This document shows positions 45,920 to 55,211 of a DNA stretch of 64,000 nucleotides, in pieces. The translations under genes and the position numbers were made by a program. A model generated the notes under the pieces. The model searched no databases. It was not told the DNA's origin and worked only from the letters and a program-made list of their open reading frames with translations. Within the stretch, counting starts at the first letter, position 1. Each line of letters opens with the position of its first letter. Source of the stretch: Methylotenera sp. (GTDB lineage Bacteria; Pseudomonadota; Gammaproteobacteria; Burkholderiales; Methylophilaceae); assembly GCF_029946165.1 (NCBI RefSeq), contig NZ_JAQSDZ010000001.1, positions 310,001 through 374,000 on the forward strand, written 5' to 3'.

Positions 45920-46139
45920 ATTTAACAATAGTTTACATTAATAATAAAACGATTATTTTATCATGCGATGGTAGTTAGCTCTTAAGTAATCAGGTTTATA
46001 TCTTCTACAATTCGCAAACTTATACTTTCTAAGCCAGTAAATCAAAGTTAAAGAATTAATAAATTCTGGCACACAACTTGCTGTTAATAAAATATATTCA
46101 TATTGAATCTTTAATCTAAGTATATAAAGACATATTAAA

Positions 46140-47858
46140 ATGAAATTTTTTAAAAAAATATTTAATAGTTCTCCACAGCCTAAGGTCGAAGTAGCCTTTG
46201 CTTGGGGCAAAGAAGTCGATGGTATGGATGATTTGTCGGCCATTGAATTCGCAACACTACAATTCAATGCTGATTTTAAAAAAGATGTTTTTAAAGATGA
46301 GCAAAATTTAGAAGCTCTATTTGTCATTGACGAAAAAATACACATTATTGTCGAGAGAATCACATCCCACTATATCAATATCGAACATTTGAGTATGGAT
46401 ATGGAAGAACGTATTGCCAATTCAGTATTTTTATATCATCGCCAAATTTATCTAATATACAACACTCTCATTGATAATTTAGCACCCCTCCAACCGCAAT
46501 CATTAACTGTAATGTTGGCGCGCGCCATGAAGAATGCAACACAAATGATTAAATGGCGCTTTTACAATTATCAAAGCGCCCCAGCCAATGTTTGGTTGCA
46601 ATTATCTAAACTTTATTTAGTAGCTGAAAAACAGATTTTGCTTGAGGAATATGTACGACCTTATCCTGAACAAGAAATCACCACATTAGCTTCCGCCTAT
46701 ATTCAAGCTTGCATGCTCGGCAGCTTAGAAAGCTTAAGCTTTCAGCGTAAACAAATTGAGTTGGTAAGCCAAATGCTAGCCCGTTGGACGCCTGATATTC
46801 ATATCCAAAGCTCATACGATGAAAATAAACATCAATTCTATATGGATACTTTGAGTGATGTAGCTGCCAAACACATTAGAGATTCCAAACCTTTACCGAG
46901 TTATCGTTATTGGTGCTTTGATAGTGTAAATCTAAAGATTGAATTAGGCCTTTCACTGATTGAATACAAAATCGTACCTAAACAGCAAGAAATGAAAGAT
47001 ATTATTAGCAACCAGTATGCTGCGCTAACGTTAGAAGTTATAAAAAACGAATGGTCGCGTAGTGAATTTAAACGTCAACGCAGATCAGTTGAGCGCGTGA
47101 AAACATCTAAATACGCCATTACTACTTACGGCTTTGAAGACACTTGCTATGACATCAGACAAAATGAATCATTGCGTATTCAACGCCGTGGAAAATCTTA
47201 TCAAGGCAATAAGTCATTTGATGAGCTATTTGCTTTACAGTCTTTGAGTCCAAATCTTAATAACCCTGAAGTTATTTACTTAGACTTAGGTGAAACCTCA
47301 TCCAAAGTCATTGACGAATCCCCTAAAGGGTTCGGGATGTATATCAAAAAGCTCGCAAGTGAAGTGAGTTTAGGCATGTTAATAGGCGTGACATTGAGTG
47401 ACCAAAAAGACACCACCTATATTGGTTTGATTCGCAGCATAAAGAATATCGTTGGAAACGAGCTACATATTGGCATTGAGTTGTTAAGTACTAATGCTGT
47501 TTGTTTAGTAGCGCACAACGTGAGCGCTGATGCCAGCAATGCTAAAAGCTCCGATGAAAATAGTTTAGTAGCGATTAAACCAATTGAACTAAACAAACAG
47601 GAGAACTTTAATAGTGTTGTGAGCGATGCTGGTTTTACCTGTTTATATCTACCCAGAGAATTTACAACTCCTCAGCATGACTCAATGCAGCTTGAGTCCT
47701 TAATAATACCAAAGCTGCATTACAACAAAAATGATACTTATAAAATCAATATTTCTGGTACTGAAATATTAGTCAAGTTTACCGAAGCCTTGGAACATCA
47801 TGAAAACTGGTTACGTGTTATTTACACGCAAGTCATTGAAAGGAAAATGGCAGCTTAA
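46140..47858 (+). CDS. Hypothetical 572-residue protein with C-terminal PilZ-like barrel
   Basis: A long soluble protein with no signal peptide. Residues about 1-330 are mainly helical, with many aromatic and basic residues (HRQIYLIYNTLIDNLAPL, RYWCFDSVNLKIEL). Residues about 340-465 look like a beta-barrel of PilZ type (DESPKGFGMYIKKLA, GMLIGVTLSD, LHIGIELLS), though the RxxxR motif that would bind c-di-GMP is not clear. No strong ribosome site precedes the ATG. It is divergent from gltX. I cannot name a family with certainty. A diguanylate cyclase exists elsewhere in the window, but no direct link is shown. Confidence 0.6.
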   Translation: MKFFKKIFNSSPQPKVEVAFAWGKEVDGMDDLSAIEFATLQFNADFKKDVFKDEQNLEALFVIDEKIHIIVERITSHYINIEHLSMDMEERIANSVFLYHRQIYLIYNTLIDNLAPLQPQSLTVMLARAMKNATQMIKWRFYNYQSAPANVWLQLSKLYLVAEKQILLEEYVRPYPEQEITTLASAYIQACMLGSLESLSFQRKQIELVSQMLARWTPDIHIQSSYDENKHQFYMDTLSDVAAKHIRDSKPLPSYRYWCFDSVNLKIELGLSLIEYKIVPKQQEMKDIISNQYAALTLEVIKNEWSRSEFKRQRRSVERVKTSKYAITTYGFEDTCYDIRQNESLRIQRRGKSYQGNKSFDELFALQSLSPNLNNPEVIYLDLGETSSKVIDESPKGFGMYIKKLASEVSLGMLIGVTLSDQKDTTYIGLIRSIKNIVGNELHIGIELLSTNAVCLVAHNVSADASNAKSSDENSLVAIKPIELNKQENFNSVVSDAGFTCLYLPREFTTPQHDSMQLESLIIPKLHYNKNDTYKINISGTEILVKFTEALEHHENWLRVIYTQVIERKMAA

Positions 47859-47884
47859 CTCTTTAATTTCAGAGTTAAACTGCC
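47849..47884 (-). terminator. Hairpin at the convergence of the 46140 gene and the efflux operon
   Basis: Stem GGCAG-C-TTAACTCT paired with AGAGTTAA-A-CTGCC around an 8-nt loop (one internal mismatch). On the minus strand it is followed by ATTTTCCTTTC, so it can terminate the efflux operon. It overlaps the last codons of the 46140 gene. Confidence 0.65.
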
Positions 47885-47910
47885 ATTCTAAATGATTCAC
47901 TGATATTTAG

Positions 47911-49353
47911 TTATTTAGCCTGATTCTGCACTTCAGCTTGCCAACCACCACCTAGTGCTTTAAATAAGCTTACGGTAGCCGCTAATCTAGCCTGACGACT
48001 TTGCACATACGTTAATGCTGAGTCGTTATAGACACGTTGTGCATCCAACACATCTAAGTAAGCGGAGTAACCTGATTTATAGCGATTCTCAGATACGTCT
48101 AACGCCTTTTTCGCTGCGACTCGGCCTCTATTAAGCGCGTCTTCACGTTCAGTATTTTGACGTAAATCTACTAAGGCATCGTTCACTTCTTTAAAGGCAG
48201 TTTGTATTGCGCCTTGATAGCTCGCTAAAGCTTGCTTTTGCTTCGCACTTGCCTGATCCACGCGAGAATTAAGTTTACCTGAGTCAAATATCGGCAAATA
48301 TAAACCTAACCCACCAGTCCAAATTCGTGACGCTGACTTTAAAATATCGCCTAACTCCAAAGACTCGCCCCCTAAACCAGCGGTGAGTGAGATAGTTGGA
48401 TATAAAGCTGCCTTAGCCACACCAATATTAGCATTTGCAGCAATCATTTGCTGCTCAGCTTGAGCCACATCTGGCCTAGCTTCTAATAGACTAGAAGGCA
48501 GGCCAGCTGGCGGCGTAGGTGGAATTGGTAAGGATTGAATGTCAGCACTCGCGACATTGAGACCTAAATCACCAGTCAGTATCGCTAATTGATGCAAAAT
48601 CAATGCCCTTTGTCGACTTAATTCTGCCAATTGAGCACTAAGGTTTGCACTCGCAACCTCGGCCTGATAAACGTCTAAAGCTGAGGCAACGCCACCTTCT
48701 AAACGGCGTTGAGTCAAGCCTAAACTAGATTCACGACTTTTCAAGTTCTCTTGAGTAAGCGTGATTTGTGTATCTAAACTACGCAGCGTTAAATAATTAT
48801 TTGCAACTAAACCTGATAATGAAAGGGCAACCGTATCTTTAGCATAGCGAGTTGAGAGTATTTGCGCACGGGCTGACTCTTTCGCTCGACGTATTTTCCC
48901 CCAAAAATCAATCTCGAATGAGGTACCAAGCTGTGCTTTGAAATTATTGCGAGGATTCACCAACACAGGATTTCCGCCCAGCTCACTGACGCGGGATCGA
49001 TTTGCGCCCGCATTCAAATCCACTTGTGGGAGTGTGGCAGCGCCAATTTCCCTCGCCAAAGCATCGGCCTCTTCTATGCGGGCAACTGCAAGTTTAATAT
49101 CCGTATTACTTTGTAAAGCTTTGCTTACTAACTCATTCAAAAGCTGATCTTGATAAGCAGTCCACCAAGTCGTGGAGACTTTGCTTTGAGCCTGATCCGC
49201 CTGCTCTGAGTACTGGCTAGGCAATGCCAATTGTGGACGCTCATAATCTGGCCCTACCGATTTACAAGCAGAAAGCAAAGCCATGGGCACTAGTAAACAA
49301 ATAAGTTTCATTTTAAAAAGGTTTTTCTTATCCAAAATTAAATTTTGCATCAC
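47911..49353 (-). CDS. RND efflux outer-membrane lipoprotein (OprM/NodT type)
   Basis: A 480-residue TolC-like factor: lipobox LLSAC (Cys30), SVGPDYERPQLALP, then two repeated helical/barrel halves (LDVYQAEVASANLSAQLAEL, PARPDV-type LEARPDVAQAEQQM, SGYSAYLDVLDAQRVYNDS). It forms the exit duct of a tripartite pump. Its ATG overlaps the pump stop by 4 bp (ATGA), with GGAG upstream; an internal ATG at 49311 is possible but lacks a ribosome site. Confidence 0.93.
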   Translation of the reverse strand: MMQNLILDKKNLFKMKLICLLVPMALLSACKSVGPDYERPQLALPSQYSEQADQAQSKVSTTWWTAYQDQLLNELVSKALQSNTDIKLAVARIEEADALAREIGAATLPQVDLNAGANRSRVSELGGNPVLVNPRNNFKAQLGTSFEIDFWGKIRRAKESARAQILSTRYAKDTVALSLSGLVANNYLTLRSLDTQITLTQENLKSRESSLGLTQRRLEGGVASALDVYQAEVASANLSAQLAELSRQRALILHQLAILTGDLGLNVASADIQSLPIPPTPPAGLPSSLLEARPDVAQAEQQMIAANANIGVAKAALYPTISLTAGLGGESLELGDILKSASRIWTGGLGLYLPIFDSGKLNSRVDQASAKQKQALASYQGAIQTAFKEVNDALVDLRQNTEREDALNRGRVAAKKALDVSENRYKSGYSAYLDVLDAQRVYNDSALTYVQSRQARLAATVSLFKALGGGWQAEVQNQAK

Positions 49354-52300
49354 ACTGTCTCCAGCTTATTTAGGTCTGTTTCAACATGGCCGTGATGACG
49401 TACATGCTTGCCAGATAACCAAGTAAAGAACAATGGGATGAATATTGTTGCGACAAATGTTGCCAATATCATACCGCCGAATACGCCAGTACCCATTGAA
49501 CGTCGCGCCGCAGCACCCGCACCAGAAGCAAATACCAACGGTACGATGCCTAGTACGAACGCCATCGATGTCATGACAATGGGTCTAAACCGCATTCTCG
49601 CAGCCTCAAGCGCAGCTTGCGCTACAGGCATACCAGCTTCCATTTTCTGGCTCGCAAACTCCACAATCAAAATTGCATTTTTCGCCGCTAGGCCAACTAG
49701 CGTAATCAAACCAATTTGAAAGTAAATATCATTTGGCATGCCGCGTAACAACACCGCTAACAATGCGCCCGCTAAAGCAAATGGCACAGCCATAATCACA
49801 GCCAATGGTAATGCCCAAGTTTCAAACTGAGCAGCAAGAATCAAGAACACCATAATAATGGCAAATCCAAACGCCATAATTGCTGCGGAACCTGTTCGTT
49901 TTTCTTGGTATGCTTGTCCTGTCCAAGCGATTTGGTAACCATCTGGTAAGTTTTTTGCAGCGACTTCCTCTACCATCTTAATCGCTTCACCAGAACTAAT
50001 ACCTGGCGCACCACCCCCTAAAACTTTAGCTGAAAGTAAGCCGTTGTAGCGTTCTAGTTGCTCAGCACCCACAATGTTGCTGACTTTACTTAAAGCCGAG
50101 AGCGGTATCATTTTGCCAGCATTGGAGCGAACATACACTTTGCCTAAGTCTTCAGCCTTCATGCGATATTCCGCCTCAGCCTGTAACTGGACTCGGTAAG
50201 TACGACCAGACTTATTAAAGTCATTCACGTATAAGGAGCCCATGGTACTTTGCAATGTGGCGTAAATATCAGCGACTGGTACACCTTGTGAAATCGCTTT
50301 AGCTTCATCCACCTCAACAAATAATTGCGGCACAGTTGGACGGAAGAAGGTATTAATACCAGCCAGCTCTTTTTCCGCTTTTAATGCATCGACAAAGCTA
50401 TTCACTACCGTTGATAAGTGCATTGGGTCAGTATCACTGCGGCTTTGTACGTATACCTCAAAACCACCTGAACTACCTAATCCACGAATCGCTGGTGGAT
50501 TAAAAGCAATCGCCATACCATCAGGTTGCTGCATTCCGATACCAAACAATTTGCCAACGATGCCTTCTGCAGTGGTTTGGCGATCAGCCCAATCAGTCAA
50601 TCGAACAAACATGGTTGCTGCACTGGTTTTATTGCCGCCACCGATTAAGTCAAAGCCATATACCGCAAATTCATGCGCTACTGCTGGATCTTTTGCAATC
50701 TCGGTACGTACCGCTTGAGTAGTTTTAGTGGTTCGACTCAAGGTTGCACCGTCAGGCATAATCACCGCAGTCACAACGTAGCCCTGATCTTCAGCAGGTA
50801 CAAAACTACCAGGAACCGTTCTAAGTAAAACAATCACCACAAGTATAATTGCACCAAAAACCAGTGAGCCAATAAACTTATGATGCAAGGTTAAATCCAC
50901 TGTTTTTGCATAAAAGTTAGTTAATTTTGAAAAACCACGATTAAACGGTTTAAAGAAGGCTGATTCTTCATGTACCGATTTGAGTAATATTGCACATAAT
51001 GCAGGAGTTAATGTCAGCGCTACAAGGCCAGAAATCACCACCGCTACTGCAACAGTCACCGCAAATTGACGATACATTTCTCCTGCAATACCACCTAAGA
51101 AAGCCACTGGTACGAATACTGCACAAAGAACCAGAACAATCGCAATCACGGCACCCGATACTTGCTCCATAGATTTAATGGCTGCAGAAATCGGCGACAG
51201 TTTTTCCTCTGACATTAGCCGCTCAACGTTTTCCAGCACCACAATCGCATCATCCACCACAATCCCGATGGAAAGTACCATCGCAAACAAAGTTAGGGTG
51301 TTGATAGAAAAACCGAACATCCACAAGCCTGCAAATGTACCAATCAACGAAATAGGCACTGCAATAAGTGGAATTAAAGTCGCACGCCAGCTTTGTAAAA
51401 ACAGAAACACAACTAGCACAACCAACACCATCGCCTCACCTAAAGTTTTTACAACTTCAATGATTGAAGACTTAACAAAGTCACTGGTATCGTAAGGAAC
51501 TTCCCAATCCACCCCTGCTGGAAAGCGTTGTTTAAGCTCGGCCATTCTCTCTTTAATAGATTCTGCTGTATCAAGCGCATTAGCACCCGTCTGTAAGAAA
51601 ATTGGAATTCCCACACCTGGTAAACCATCCAAAGCAGTACGTACGTTATATGTTTGTGAACCTAACTCGATACGTGCCACATCTTTAAGGTATAGCACGC
51701 CGCGTGGGCCATCTGCACGGATGATAATATCGCCAAATTCGTTAGGATCTATCAAACGACCTTTAGCCGTAACCGTATAAACCAATTGCTGGGTAGAAGG
51801 GGATGGTTCCTGACCAATTTTACCCGCTGCGTATTGGGCATTTTGTACTTGAATAGCATTGGCAATATCAGTCGTTGTCACACCTAGTTGCGCCATACGA
51901 TCAGGCTTTAACCAAATACGCATAGAGTAATCTTGCGCACCAAAAATGTTAGCATCGCCAACGCCTTTAATACGCTTAAGTTCATCTAAAACATTAAGCG
52001 TAGCGTAGTTACTTAAATAAAGTGGATCATATTTCTTTTGTTTATCGGTCAACATCACCACTAATAAAATGTCGTTAGAGCGTTTTTGCACCACTAAACC
52101 CGTTCTACGTACTTCATCTGGCAAACGCGGTAAGGCAATATTCACGCGATTACTCACGTTGAATGTCGCCTGATTAATATCTGTACCTACTTCAAACGTA
52201 GCAGTAATGGTTAAAGTACCGCTGGAGTCGGCGCTAGAATTAAAATACAGCAAGCCTTCGACACCACTTAATTGCTCTTCAATTGGTGCAGCCACTGTTT

Positions 52301-52475
52301 TAGATAATGTATCAGCACTTGCACCGGGGTAAGTGGCAGTAATTAGCACTGTGGGAGGTGCAATTTGTGGATATTGCGCCACTGGCAACTTCATTGCCGC
52401 TGCTAAGCCTGCCAGTACGATGATGATAGACAAAACGCTGGCAAAAATAGGCCGGGTGATAAAAAATTTGGTCAT
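49350..52475 (-). CDS. RND multidrug efflux pump, inner-membrane transporter (AcrB/MexB type)
   Basis: A 1041-residue HAE1-family pump: PVAQYPQIAPP at the N-terminus, 12 membrane segments, proton-relay Asp408/Asp409 in IGIVVDDAIVV, the partner Lys in GLAAKNAILIVEFA, and two large periplasmic loops with the DN/DC subdomains. It exports drugs, dyes, detergents or solvents with proton antiport. It is the middle gene of MFP-pump-OMF. A 126-bp gap separates it from the MFP gene and contains three phased 11-bp repeats. Confidence 0.96.
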   Translation of the reverse strand: MTKFFITRPIFASVLSIIIVLAGLAAAMKLPVAQYPQIAPPTVLITATYPGASADTLSKTVAAPIEEQLSGVEGLLYFNSSADSSGTLTITATFEVGTDINQATFNVSNRVNIALPRLPDEVRRTGLVVQKRSNDILLVVMLTDKQKKYDPLYLSNYATLNVLDELKRIKGVGDANIFGAQDYSMRIWLKPDRMAQLGVTTTDIANAIQVQNAQYAAGKIGQEPSPSTQQLVYTVTAKGRLIDPNEFGDIIIRADGPRGVLYLKDVARIELGSQTYNVRTALDGLPGVGIPIFLQTGANALDTAESIKERMAELKQRFPAGVDWEVPYDTSDFVKSSIIEVVKTLGEAMVLVVLVVFLFLQSWRATLIPLIAVPISLIGTFAGLWMFGFSINTLTLFAMVLSIGIVVDDAIVVLENVERLMSEEKLSPISAAIKSMEQVSGAVIAIVLVLCAVFVPVAFLGGIAGEMYRQFAVTVAVAVVISGLVALTLTPALCAILLKSVHEESAFFKPFNRGFSKLTNFYAKTVDLTLHHKFIGSLVFGAIILVVIVLLRTVPGSFVPAEDQGYVVTAVIMPDGATLSRTTKTTQAVRTEIAKDPAVAHEFAVYGFDLIGGGNKTSAATMFVRLTDWADRQTTAEGIVGKLFGIGMQQPDGMAIAFNPPAIRGLGSSGGFEVYVQSRSDTDPMHLSTVVNSFVDALKAEKELAGINTFFRPTVPQLFVEVDEAKAISQGVPVADIYATLQSTMGSLYVNDFNKSGRTYRVQLQAEAEYRMKAEDLGKVYVRSNAGKMIPLSALSKVSNIVGAEQLERYNGLLSAKVLGGGAPGISSGEAIKMVEEVAAKNLPDGYQIAWTGQAYQEKRTGSAAIMAFGFAIIMVFLILAAQFETWALPLAVIMAVPFALAGALLAVLLRGMPNDIYFQIGLITLVGLAAKNAILIVEFASQKMEAGMPVAQAALEAARMRFRPIVMTSMAFVLGIVPLVFASGAGAAARRSMGTGVFGGMILATFVATIFIPLFFTWLSGKHVRHHGHVETDLNKLETV

Positions 52476-52492
52476 ATTAACTCTCGTTTAAA

Positions 52493-52525
52493 CTTGGTTT
52501 AATCTTGGTTCATTCTTGGCTAAAT
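52493..52525 (-). repeat. Three phased 11-bp direct repeats between MFP and pump genes
   Basis: On plus: CTTGGTTTAAT, CTTGGTTCATT, CTTGGCTAAAT at 52493, 52504 and 52515, an exact 11-bp period close to one DNA turn. They lie just 5' of the pump ATG on the minus strand, upstream of its ribosome-binding region. Possible regulatory or attenuation role; unexplained. Confidence 0.5.
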
Positions 52526-52601
52526 ACTTTAGTGCTCTAGTTGAAGCATTATGATATTCAGCTTTAAGAATAAGTATTATTCATTTAAGTATCATTTTGA
52601 C

Positions 52602-53822
52602 TTATTTTGCAGCTGCTGCTTTAGGCTGTTCTGCTGGCGCTGCAGGCGCTTCGCCCGCAGGATGTGGAGCAATAGCAGCACCAGGACGCAATTTAATGAC
52701 ATTATCAACAATCACTTTTTCACCAGTTTCTAGACCGCTTAATACTACCCAGTCTGAACCTACCCAGTTACCCACAACAATCGGTTTAATAGTGGCTTCA
52801 TTTTTATCATTCGCCACGTAAACAAATTTGCCTTGGTCATTAGTTAACACTGAAGTTTGCGGCACCACAAACACGCCATCTTTGTGCCCTGTAGTTACAC
52901 GTACGCGTACAAACTGTCCTGGTAATAAACTTTTATCAGGATTTTCAAATGTTGCGCGTAATTGTTGTGTACCAAGTTGAGGATCTATTCCACTTGCAGC
53001 AAAGTTCAATTTACCTTTTGCCGGGAACTCCTTACCATTTGGCATAATAAGCGCTACTTCTTTTACGGTAGATGGCGATAAATGTCCGCCCAATTGCGCC
53101 AATTCACTATCTGACAAACTAAAACGTACCCAAATTGGGCTTATTTGGCTCACTTTGGTTAATAGACTTGTATTGGCACTCACCAATGCCCCTTCTGAAA
53201 ACTCAAAGCGCCCAGCAATCCCAGACAATGGTGAAGTCACTGTTGTATAAGATAAGTTTAATTCCGCCTCGCGAACACCTGCCTCGGCTTGCGATAAAGC
53301 TGCACGTGCAACCGTATTGTCAGAACCCGCATTATCAGCCTCACGTTTACTAATAGACTGTGACGCAAGTAAACCATCTAAACGAGTTGCTTCTCGCTGA
53401 GTTTGCTCGACAAGTGCTTGCTGTTGAGCTAACTGAGCCTTAGCATTTGAAAGCGCAATTTGAAAAGGCACAGGGTCTATCAAAAACATAGCCTGACCTG
53501 CTTTAATAACAGAACCTTCCTCAAATAGCTTCTTAAGTAAAATACCACCAATGCGAGGGCGTATTTCCACTTCTTTTGCACCTTCCGTTTGAGCTACAGC
53601 TTCAGCACTAATGGGCACGCTAGTTGTCTTTAACTCAATCACACTAACAGGCATGGCTGGCATTCCGCCAGCAGTTGGCGCAGCTGGATCATTTTTCTTA
53701 CCACAACCATTTAAAGCTAAGCCAACCATCAATACGATTGCAGTAAGCTTAACTTTCCCTGAAAATGATTTTGTTTTTAATAAATGTATTTGAGGGTGTT
53801 GCTTCGCGACGTTGAATAACAT
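52602..53822 (-). CDS. RND efflux membrane fusion protein (AcrA/MexA type)
   Basis: A 406-residue periplasmic adaptor lipoprotein: lipobox LNGC (Cys40 from this start), lipoyl/hairpin region (RIGGILLKKLFEEGSVIKAGQ, ALVEQTQREATRLDGLLASQ), beta-barrel (FSEGALVSANTSLLTKV) and an Ala/Pro/Glu tail. I start it at ATG 53822, which has GGAG 6-7 nt upstream; a GTG at 53834 overlaps that site. First gene of the efflux operon, divergent from the TetR repressor. Confidence 0.93.
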   Translation of the reverse strand: MLFNVAKQHPQIHLLKTKSFSGKVKLTAIVLMVGLALNGCGKKNDPAAPTAGGMPAMPVSVIELKTTSVPISAEAVAQTEGAKEVEIRPRIGGILLKKLFEEGSVIKAGQAMFLIDPVPFQIALSNAKAQLAQQQALVEQTQREATRLDGLLASQSISKREADNAGSDNTVARAALSQAEAGVREAELNLSYTTVTSPLSGIAGRFEFSEGALVSANTSLLTKVSQISPIWVRFSLSDSELAQLGGHLSPSTVKEVALIMPNGKEFPAKGKLNFAASGIDPQLGTQQLRATFENPDKSLLPGQFVRVRVTTGHKDGVFVVPQTSVLTNDQGKFVYVANDKNEATIKPIVVGNWVGSDWVVLSGLETGEKVIVDNVIKLRPGAAIAPHPAGEAPAAPAEQPKAAAAK

Positions 53823-54135
53823 TATTGGCTCCACTGATTGAATTGATTTGTGTTTATTTATTGCTTGCTAATTGACTGTTTAACTAAATTGATGGCGGAA
53901 TTAAATCACCGCTCATTATTTCATTTAGTTTAACTGTTTAGCCAATTTCATCTATACCAATGATTAATATAGCATTTCTATCATTGAGTATAAAATTTCA
54001 CTTGCTTACATTCTTGTTTGTATGTATATTATATACAAACAAGAATGTATGTATATATATTTTACAAATATTTAACAAATGATTTGGGTTAACTAAATTG
54101 TATTAAGTAAACTACTTAAATAGCGAGAAATTTAA
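53823..54135. other. 313-bp divergent control region of the efflux locus
   Basis: No ORF or RNA gene seen. It is AT-rich and holds the large palindrome at 54007-54049 plus several TATA-like -10 candidates (for example TATATT around 54027). It should contain both the efflux-operon promoter and the promoter of the TetR gene. Confidence 0.6.
54007..54049. promoter_or_regulatory. Large palindromic operator of the TetR/AcrR-like repressor
   Basis: Perfect 17-bp inverted repeat TACATTCTTGTTTGTAT (54007-54023) and ATACAAACAAGAATGTA (54033-54049), spacer 9 bp. The core TACAAACA...GAATGTATGTA resembles operators of AcrR and TtgR, which bind such sites to repress RND pumps. It lies 86 bp before the TetR start and inside the divergent promoter region. 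Confidence 0.8.
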
Positions 54136-54756
54136 ATGGTTAGAAAAACTAAAGAAGATGCAGAACTCACAAGAAAACGTATTATTAACTCTGCGCGCGC
54201 TGTATTCTTAGCTCGCGGTGTAAGCCGATCAACTCTAGAACACATTGCTACGCATGCAGAAGTCACACGTGGCGCTGTATATTGGCATTTTAAAAACAAA
54301 ACTGAAATTTTTCATGCTATCCGTGATCAAGTGTTTCTGCCCCTCATCGATCGCATGGACGACTCTCTGACCCTAGCTAGCGATGAAGACCCTCTCACAC
54401 AAATCGAAAATAGCCTTTGTCTAACCATAGACGACCTCAATAACAACATCGAAATGCGTCAAACATATGAAATCATGATGATTAAGTGCGAATATGTCGA
54501 CGAGTTCTCTTTAGTTCTGCAACAAATCCTCAATAACTGCTCTAGTATTACAGGCAAAATCCAACTCGCCTACGAACGCGCAGGAAAACAAGATCTACTC
54601 GCGTGTAAACACACACCGCTTGCGCTTGCGCTTGATACTCACTTATTTTTTGGCGGTTTATTGCATATGTGGGTCAAAGACGCGGATGGGTCCATGTTTA
54701 GGCATCAAGCAAAAGACCTCATCAAATCACATATCAATTTACGCAGAAAACAGTAA
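54136..54756 (+). CDS. TetR/AcrR family repressor of the efflux operon
   Basis: A 206-residue regulator: N-terminal HTH (RKRIINSARAVFLARGVSRS, LEHIATHAEVTRGAVYWHF), followed by an all-helical ligand domain of AcrR/TtgR/MexZ type (MRQTYEIMMIKCEYVDEF, LFFGGLLHMWV). It is divergent from the pump operon with a matching palindromic operator between them, so autoregulation and pump repression are likely. Inducer unknown. Confidence 0.93.
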   Translation: MVRKTKEDAELTRKRIINSARAVFLARGVSRSTLEHIATHAEVTRGAVYWHFKNKTEIFHAIRDQVFLPLIDRMDDSLTLASDEDPLTQIENSLCLTIDDLNNNIEMRQTYEIMMIKCEYVDEFSLVLQQILNNCSSITGKIQLAYERAGKQDLLACKHTPLALALDTHLFFGGLLHMWVKDADGSMFRHQAKDLIKSHINLRRKQ

Positions 54757-54792
54757 AAAAACAGCAAATCACTTGTTAATCGTTAAGCATGA

Positions 54793-54821
54793 CTATATTA
54801 TCAATCAGACAGATAATATAG
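54793..54821. repeat. Inverted repeat after the TetR gene
   Basis: CTATATTATC (54793-54802) and GATAATATAG (54812-54821), perfect 10-bp arms with a 9-nt loop. There is no T-run after it. Could be a regulator site for the 54861 gene or an RNA hairpin. Confidence 0.5.
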
Positions 54822-54860
54822 AGCCAAATCACTGAGGCTACTTGTAAGCTTGGAGGCGAT

Positions 54861-55202
54861 GTGAAAGTACAAATTGGCGAAATTTACGGTAAGCAAACTT
54901 CCGCTAGATTTGTGATGTATAACGTAATAAAAGTTAGTCAATCGCCAGCCTCTTTGCAAAACCTAGTTACATTGCAAAACATCGACAATCCATTAAGCTT
55001 GTTTGAAATTACTACACAGAAACTCGTAAGTTCAGGTTATATACGCCTCAGCCAAACACCATTCATCGACTTAGAAGCAACTACACCAAAACGGCGCAAA
55101 GCATCTAAAAAACCTACACGCTGCCCACTTACCTTTGACTTTTTAGAAGAGCGCGCCGATAGTCAGCGCCCTGCTCCAATTCATCAAGACTTATTCGCTT
55201 AA
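54861..55202 (+). CDS. Hypothetical protein, 113 residues
   Basis: GTG start with a strong TGGAGG 4 nt upstream. The N-terminal half looks like a beta-rich domain (MKVQIGEIYGKQTSARFVMYNVIKV); the C-terminal third is Pro/Lys/Arg-rich (TPKRRKASKKPTRCPLTFDF) and ends DLFA. No family recognised. It lies after the TetR gene and converges on the flavodoxin gene with a 9-bp gap. Confidence 0.6.
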   Translation: MKVQIGEIYGKQTSARFVMYNVIKVSQSPASLQNLVTLQNIDNPLSLFEITTQKLVSSGYIRLSQTPFIDLEATTPKRRKASKKPTRCPLTFDFLEERADSQRPAPIHQDLFA

Positions 55203-55211
55203 ATTTCGCAA

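Noticed and set aside
49408..51495. Several 60-105-residue plus-strand ORFs across the RND pump gene
   Set aside because: They lie fully antisense to a confident 1041-residue pump gene and have no independent coding features.
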